Source: JTS-RE9 sp964649195 (GTDB taxonomy: Bacteria > Planctomycetota > Phycisphaerae > Phycisphaerales > Phycisphaeraceae). From it: a stretch of 19,494 nucleotides of DNA. The translations under genes and the position numbers were made by a program. The stretch is from NCBI GenBank assembly GCA_964649195.1, contig CAZYPK010000095.1, positions 1 through 19,494 on the forward strand, written 5' to 3'. Each line of letters opens with the position of its first letter. Position 1 is the stretch's first letter. Below the pieces are notes generated by a model that was not told the origin of the DNA, did not search any database, and saw only the letters and a list, made by a program, of their open reading frames with translations. Positions 16,334 to 19,494 of this stretch are shown one piece after another.

Positions 16334-19303
16334 TCACACCTTCAGCTTCGTCGGATCATTCCTGGCCGGCGGCTCGCGGCGCGGTTCCGGTCCTTTCTGG
16401 ATGGCCGCCTGCTCCTCCTTGCTCAGTTTCAGCGGCAGCTTGTGCAGGTGGTTCACCTCATTGATCTTGATCATCACGACCGCGTGCTTTCCGTCCGGGG
16501 AGAACCATGCCCGCGATGGCTTGACGCCCGCGAGCGCATCGGACGCCGGGGCGATGCGGTCTTCGTTTTCGCCCGACTCGCGGTGGAAGAAGATCGCGCC
16601 ATCGGCGGCGGGTGCGACGGCCAACGGGAGGATGGGATGGAAGTCCAGGTCGATCGCGGACGCTTTATCTTTCAGGACGTAGCCGACGGGCAGCTTCTTG
16701 AAGTCGGCGGTGTTCCAGCCGGAGAGGTTTTTCGAATAGAGCGGCGTGCCGGTGAAGGAGAGGTAGGTGATCCGTGCGCCATCGGGCGACAGCCGGATGC
16801 CGTGGCCGTTGCCGCCGGCATCGACTTTCAGATCCGTCACGCTGGGCATGCCCGCCGCGTCCAGCTTGTATCGGATCAGCCAGTCGATGTTGCCGTAGCT
16901 GGGCACCACGTGCCAGCGATCAGGATTGGCGATGATGTCGTGCCCGCGCTGGTAGATGTCCTTGTAGCCGCTGATGAGGAACCCGCCGCGCGGATCGATC
17001 GCCAGCCAGGTGCCCAGGAATTCCTCGCTCTCATCGGCCTCGGTGGTGCGTTCATTGAAGACGACGAAGCGGTAGCGCGGAATCTTTGCCGCCGCCTTGA
17101 ACGACACATACGATAGCGGCAGCGTCGGATGCAGTTGCACATCGCGCATCTCCTGATACGGCAGCTTGCGCGTGCGGATCACTTTCAGGCTCTTCTTGTC
17201 GATGATGTCGATCGACATCGGCTTGGAGTTGACGGCGACGTAGTAGGCGTCGCGCTCGCCGATGGCGGTGTAGGCATGGGGGAGCTTGATGGTTTTCTCC
17301 AGCGTCACGCCGTCGCCGCCGACGATCGCCAGTTGGTTGCCCGCCAGCGCCAGCCACTTCTTTCCCAGACCGGGCGTCACGCGAATCTCGCCGTCGGGCA
17401 GTTCCAGCCGATCCTTGCCCGCCTGCGCGAACTTGCCTTCATCGCGCGCCAACGCGGGATCGTCCACCGTGCCCGTAGCCCCCGGAGTAGGTTTCTTCTC
17501 CGGCACCATCTTGCCGGGCGCAGCGCCGGCGTCGGCGGTCGATCGCGCCAGGTCCAGGTCGAACGTGTGCAGCACCTCGTTCTTCTTCGCGTCGCGCACG
17601 CTGATGATCACGCTCTCGCTCTTCTGCTCCGGCTTCGCCGGCACGTTCCACGTCACCTTGCCCTGCGGCGAAACCTTCATCCCCTTTGGCCCCGCCTCCA
17701 GTTTGTAGATCAATCCGGTTCCCGGTATCGCGTCGATGTCGTACTCGAAGTTCGAGCCGGGCGCCGCCGTCGTGGGCGGCACCGAGGTCACCGCCAGCTT
17801 GCCGCCTCCGCCCGCCGCCAGGTCCGTCAGGTCCAGCTTCCGAATGACCACGCGGTCCGGCATCTCCGGGATCACCGCCAGCAGCTTCTCCTTCGGCAGG
17901 AAAACGACCGAAGGCTCCTTCGACCGCAGATTCAGCTCCACGTTGTCCATCGTGTAGATCGGCTGAAGATTCGACGCCGCGAACACCTGCACGCGGATCG
18001 TCGGCTTCGGCGCGTTGCGGCCCCTGATCTGCCGCTCGTCGAACGGCTTGACCCCCAGAAAATAGCGGGGATCTGCGGTCACGATCGGATAGGCATCCTT
18101 CAGCAGGTCGCACTGCCTGGGCTTCAGATCGCCCGAGAGAACGAATCCCCCCGACACGCGGCAGAGCATCAGGCTGCCGTTGGCGTTGGGCTGAAAGTAG
18201 CGTCCGTTGTGGCTGTATCCGCCTTCGGAACCGGCATCGATCAGCGTGTTGCCCTGCAGCCGCGACAACTCGAAGCCCGTGGGTCCGAGGCCGCCGTGCC
18301 ATGTCGTCAGCGTCTTGCCGTCGGGCGATACGCGGATGTCGTAATCGTGTCGTTCCTCGCCGTTGCGCTTCACGCCGCGCAGCGCGAGCGGCTTGAGAGT
18401 CGCCGTGTCAACCGCGTAGATTTCCTTGCCCGGCGACCAGACCCACAGCGGCCCGCTCGATGCGTAACCCATGCGCAGGTGTTTGATCGGCCCGGCCGGC
18501 AGCCTGCCGATGCCCGTGCGCGCGAAGGTGGAGAGCGCGTAGGACTGCACCAGACCCTGCGCGGGCTGAATGATGAGCAGCGAATCATGACCGGCGACGA
18601 AGCGCGCGTCGTCCGATGGCAACGGCAACTCTTTCACAATCCTGCCCACGGTGATGTCCACCACCGCCAACATCTTCGCGTTGGGCAACTGGCAGATGAT
18701 GTACCGCCCGCCGCCGCCCAGATGAAACGCCGAGAGTGGTTCGGGAAGCTCCACGATGGTCGCCTCGTCGCCGGTGTTGGCCGCGACCGGAGTCACGGCC
18801 GGCTTGGCGGGAGCGGGAGTGGGGGCGGGGACGGGGGCGGGGACGTTTTTCGCCTTCGCGGGTTCGACGGACTTCGCAGGCTCCTTGTTGGCGGGCGACA
18901 GCGGCGGCGCCGGCGCCGGCGGCTTGACCGGTTCCGACGCAGCGCCGGCCTTGGCGCTCTTCAAAATCGCTTCGTGCAGTTTCACCCGATCGGCATTGTT
19001 CAACGTGAGCGTGCCCTCGCGGCCATCCACGCGGTAGTTGATGACAAGCCTGTCACGAAACAGCCCGCGCGGGTTCTTCAGGCCCAGCCCGGACGTGGTG
19101 ATGGTGGAGACCGCCTCGCGATTCTGGAGAATCTCGCGGATCCGTTCGGTGCAATCGACCGCCGCGCGACCGGACCCGAACACGGCCTTGACGATCTCAA
19201 GCTTCGGCTCCGTCGCCTCCACCTTCTTCGGAGCATCACCATTGGCCGACCCGATCAGACAGAACAGCAACACCACCGCCAGATTCGGAATGTGCTTGAA
19301 CAT
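16334..19303 (-). CDS. exported double beta-propeller protein with central He_PIG-like domain
   Basis: 989 residues. ATG at 19303 is chosen because GGAGG (19309-19313) lies 5 bases upstream and a signal peptide starts at once (MFKHIPNLAVVLLFCLIGSANG). Residues 35-120 form a small domain (VKAVFGSGRAAVDCTERIREIL to RVDGREGTLTLNNADRVKLHEAIL) of a kind I believe occurs in other planctomycete proteins. A Pro/Ala/Lys linker follows at 122-178. Residues 180-495 and 615-955 look like two WD40/YVTN-type propeller regions (DIRVSPDGKTLTTW, GIRLSPDGARITYLSF, AWFSPDGKHAVVM). Between them, at 505-586, lies an Ig-like domain of He_PIG type (SVPPTTAAPGSNFEYDIDAI, GPKGMKVSPQGKVTWNVP). The tail is charged. No catalytic residues are recognised; a periplasmic or surface binding or scaffold role is likely. 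The cysteine in the signal region lacks a good lipobox. Confidence 0.88.
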   Translation of the reverse strand: MFKHIPNLAVVLLFCLIGSANGDAPKKVEATEPKLEIVKAVFGSGRAAVDCTERIREILQNREAVSTITTSGLGLKNPRGLFRDRLVINYRVDGREGTLTLNNADRVKLHEAILKSAKAGAASEPVKPPAPAPPLSPANKEPAKSVEPAKAKNVPAPVPAPTPAPAKPAVTPVAANTGDEATIVELPEPLSAFHLGGGGRYIICQLPNAKMLAVVDITVGRIVKELPLPSDDARFVAGHDSLLIIQPAQGLVQSYALSTFARTGIGRLPAGPIKHLRMGYASSGPLWVWSPGKEIYAVDTATLKPLALRGVKRNGEERHDYDIRVSPDGKTLTTWHGGLGPTGFELSRLQGNTLIDAGSEGGYSHNGRYFQPNANGSLMLCRVSGGFVLSGDLKPRQCDLLKDAYPIVTADPRYFLGVKPFDERQIRGRNAPKPTIRVQVFAASNLQPIYTMDNVELNLRSKEPSVVFLPKEKLLAVIPEMPDRVVIRKLDLTDLAAGGGGKLAVTSVPPTTAAPGSNFEYDIDAIPGTGLIYKLEAGPKGMKVSPQGKVTWNVPAKPEQKSESVIISVRDAKKNEVLHTFDLDLARSTADAGAAPGKMVPEKKPTPGATGTVDDPALARDEGKFAQAGKDRLELPDGEIRVTPGLGKKWLALAGNQLAIVGGDGVTLEKTIKLPHAYTAIGERDAYYVAVNSKPMSIDIIDKKSLKVIRTRKLPYQEMRDVQLHPTLPLSYVSFKAAAKIPRYRFVVFNERTTEADESEEFLGTWLAIDPRGGFLISGYKDIYQRGHDIIANPDRWHVVPSYGNIDWLIRYKLDAAGMPSVTDLKVDAGGNGHGIRLSPDGARITYLSFTGTPLYSKNLSGWNTADFKKLPVGYVLKDKASAIDLDFHPILPLAVAPAADGAIFFHRESGENEDRIAPASDALAGVKPSRAWFSPDGKHAVVMIKINEVNHLHKLPLKLSKEEQAAIQKGPEPRREPPARNDPTKLKV

Positions 19304-19346
19304 GACCGCCTCCGATGAATGCCACGAGATCCGACACATGCACGCA

Positions 19347-19375
19347 ATGATAAAGCCCCGGCAAAATGATCCCAA
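19347..19375 (-). promoter_or_regulatory. candidate sigma70-type promoter of the propeller gene
   Basis: On the minus strand, TTGGGA (19370-19375) and TATCAT (19347-19352) are separated by exactly 17 bases. The -10 box matches the consensus at 5 of 6 positions and the -35 at 4 of 6. The start would lie near 19340, giving a short leader of about 37 bases that contains the GGAGG ribosome site. It is the best promoter seen in the window. Confidence 0.55.
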
Positions 19376-19438
19376 GTGTGATGATACATGAGAGAGCAGG
19401 AGTGGTGAATCAGTTCCGAACACAGGGTAAAAGCATAT

Positions 19439-19478
19439 GGGGGGGCGAGGCTCCCGCTGGGAGGGCGAGGCTCCCGCC
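19439..19478. repeat. two tandem copies of a 20-bp G-rich repeat at the window edge
   Basis: GGGGGGGCGAGGCTCCCGCT and GGGAGGGCGAGGCTCCCGCC differ at two positions and lie directly side by side. The second copy can fold as GGGAG with CTCCC, and its GGCGAGGCTCC part is followed by CCGAGCC, so alternative hairpins are possible. The array may continue past the edge. It lies upstream of the propeller gene, outside its proposed promoter. Apart from the promoter, nothing else is seen between 19304 and 19494. Confidence 0.65.
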
Positions 19479-19494
19479 GAGCCGTTCGTTTGCG

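Noticed and set aside
19237..19303. The propeller protein as a lipoprotein
   Set aside because: The cysteine lies in LLFC, with Phe before it, which is a poor lipobox, and a normal cleavage site follows at about residue 22.
17129..19318. A 729-codon plus-strand open frame opposite the propeller gene
   Set aside because: It is rich in Arg, His, Asp and Gln with no fold or signal. It mirrors the GC-biased codon positions of the real minus-strand gene, which has recognisable domains, a signal peptide and a ribosome site.
19304..19423. An upstream start for the propeller protein at 19423
   Set aside because: It would place 40 residues before the signal peptide and lies upstream of the best promoter. 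ATG at 19303 has GGAGG at the right distance.

Overview
The window looks like part of a GC-rich planctomycete chromosome, most likely class Phycisphaerae. The pointers are a LEPR-XLL type N-terminal motif on a giant surface protein, a PEP-CTERM sorted protein with a cohesin-like fold, a secreted double beta-propeller protein of planctomycete style, and strong G/C preference at third codon positions. No rRNA, tRNA, CRISPR, transposase or phage gene was seen. The phylum call is inference from protein style, not from a marker gene.

Layout: three genes run on the minus strand and are described in their order of transcription. (1) 16334-19303 encodes an exported 989-residue protein with two beta-propeller regions and a putative Ig domain between them. 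It has its own promoter at 19347-19375. (2) After a 372-base gap that holds a tandem array of hairpin-forming 36-38 bp repeats (16114-16330) comes a 193-residue PEP-CTERM protein (15380-15961), closed by a strong intrinsic terminator (15307-15340). (3) Then comes one enormous gene, 263-15190 (4975 codons, roughly three quarters of the window), with its own promoter and a perfect inverted repeat over the -35 box. At the left edge, 3-107 is the 3' end of a plus-strand gene that converges on the giant gene.

The giant protein reads, from the N terminus: LEPR-XLL motif, small beta domain, dockerin-like calcium-binding pair, Ig-like and other beta-sandwich domains, two He_PIG (cadherin-like) repeats, a von Willebrand A domain split in two by about 1,220 residues of PPC-like beta repeats, about nine more He_PIG repeats, two further Ig-like domains, a YD-repeat/RHS shell with the RHS core signature, and a 163-residue helical tip. 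The layout is a long stalk, an RHS cocoon and a C-terminal tip, comparable in plan to bacterial RHS/TcC proteins and animal teneurins. No recognisable immunity gene follows the tip.

The most interesting structure is nested. The He_PIG series is interrupted by the VWA module. The VWA domain is itself interrupted, between its first MIDAS segment and the rest, by a run of PPC-like units alternating between two types (A and B). The run has a period near 605 bp, holds almost exactly six A+B periods, and begins and ends inside an A unit. The PEP-CTERM neighbour has a cohesin-like fold and the giant has a dockerin-like pair, so a physical partnership is possible but unproven. All three complete genes look like cell-surface or exported proteins, but each seems to have its own promoter, so they form a neighbourhood rather than an operon.
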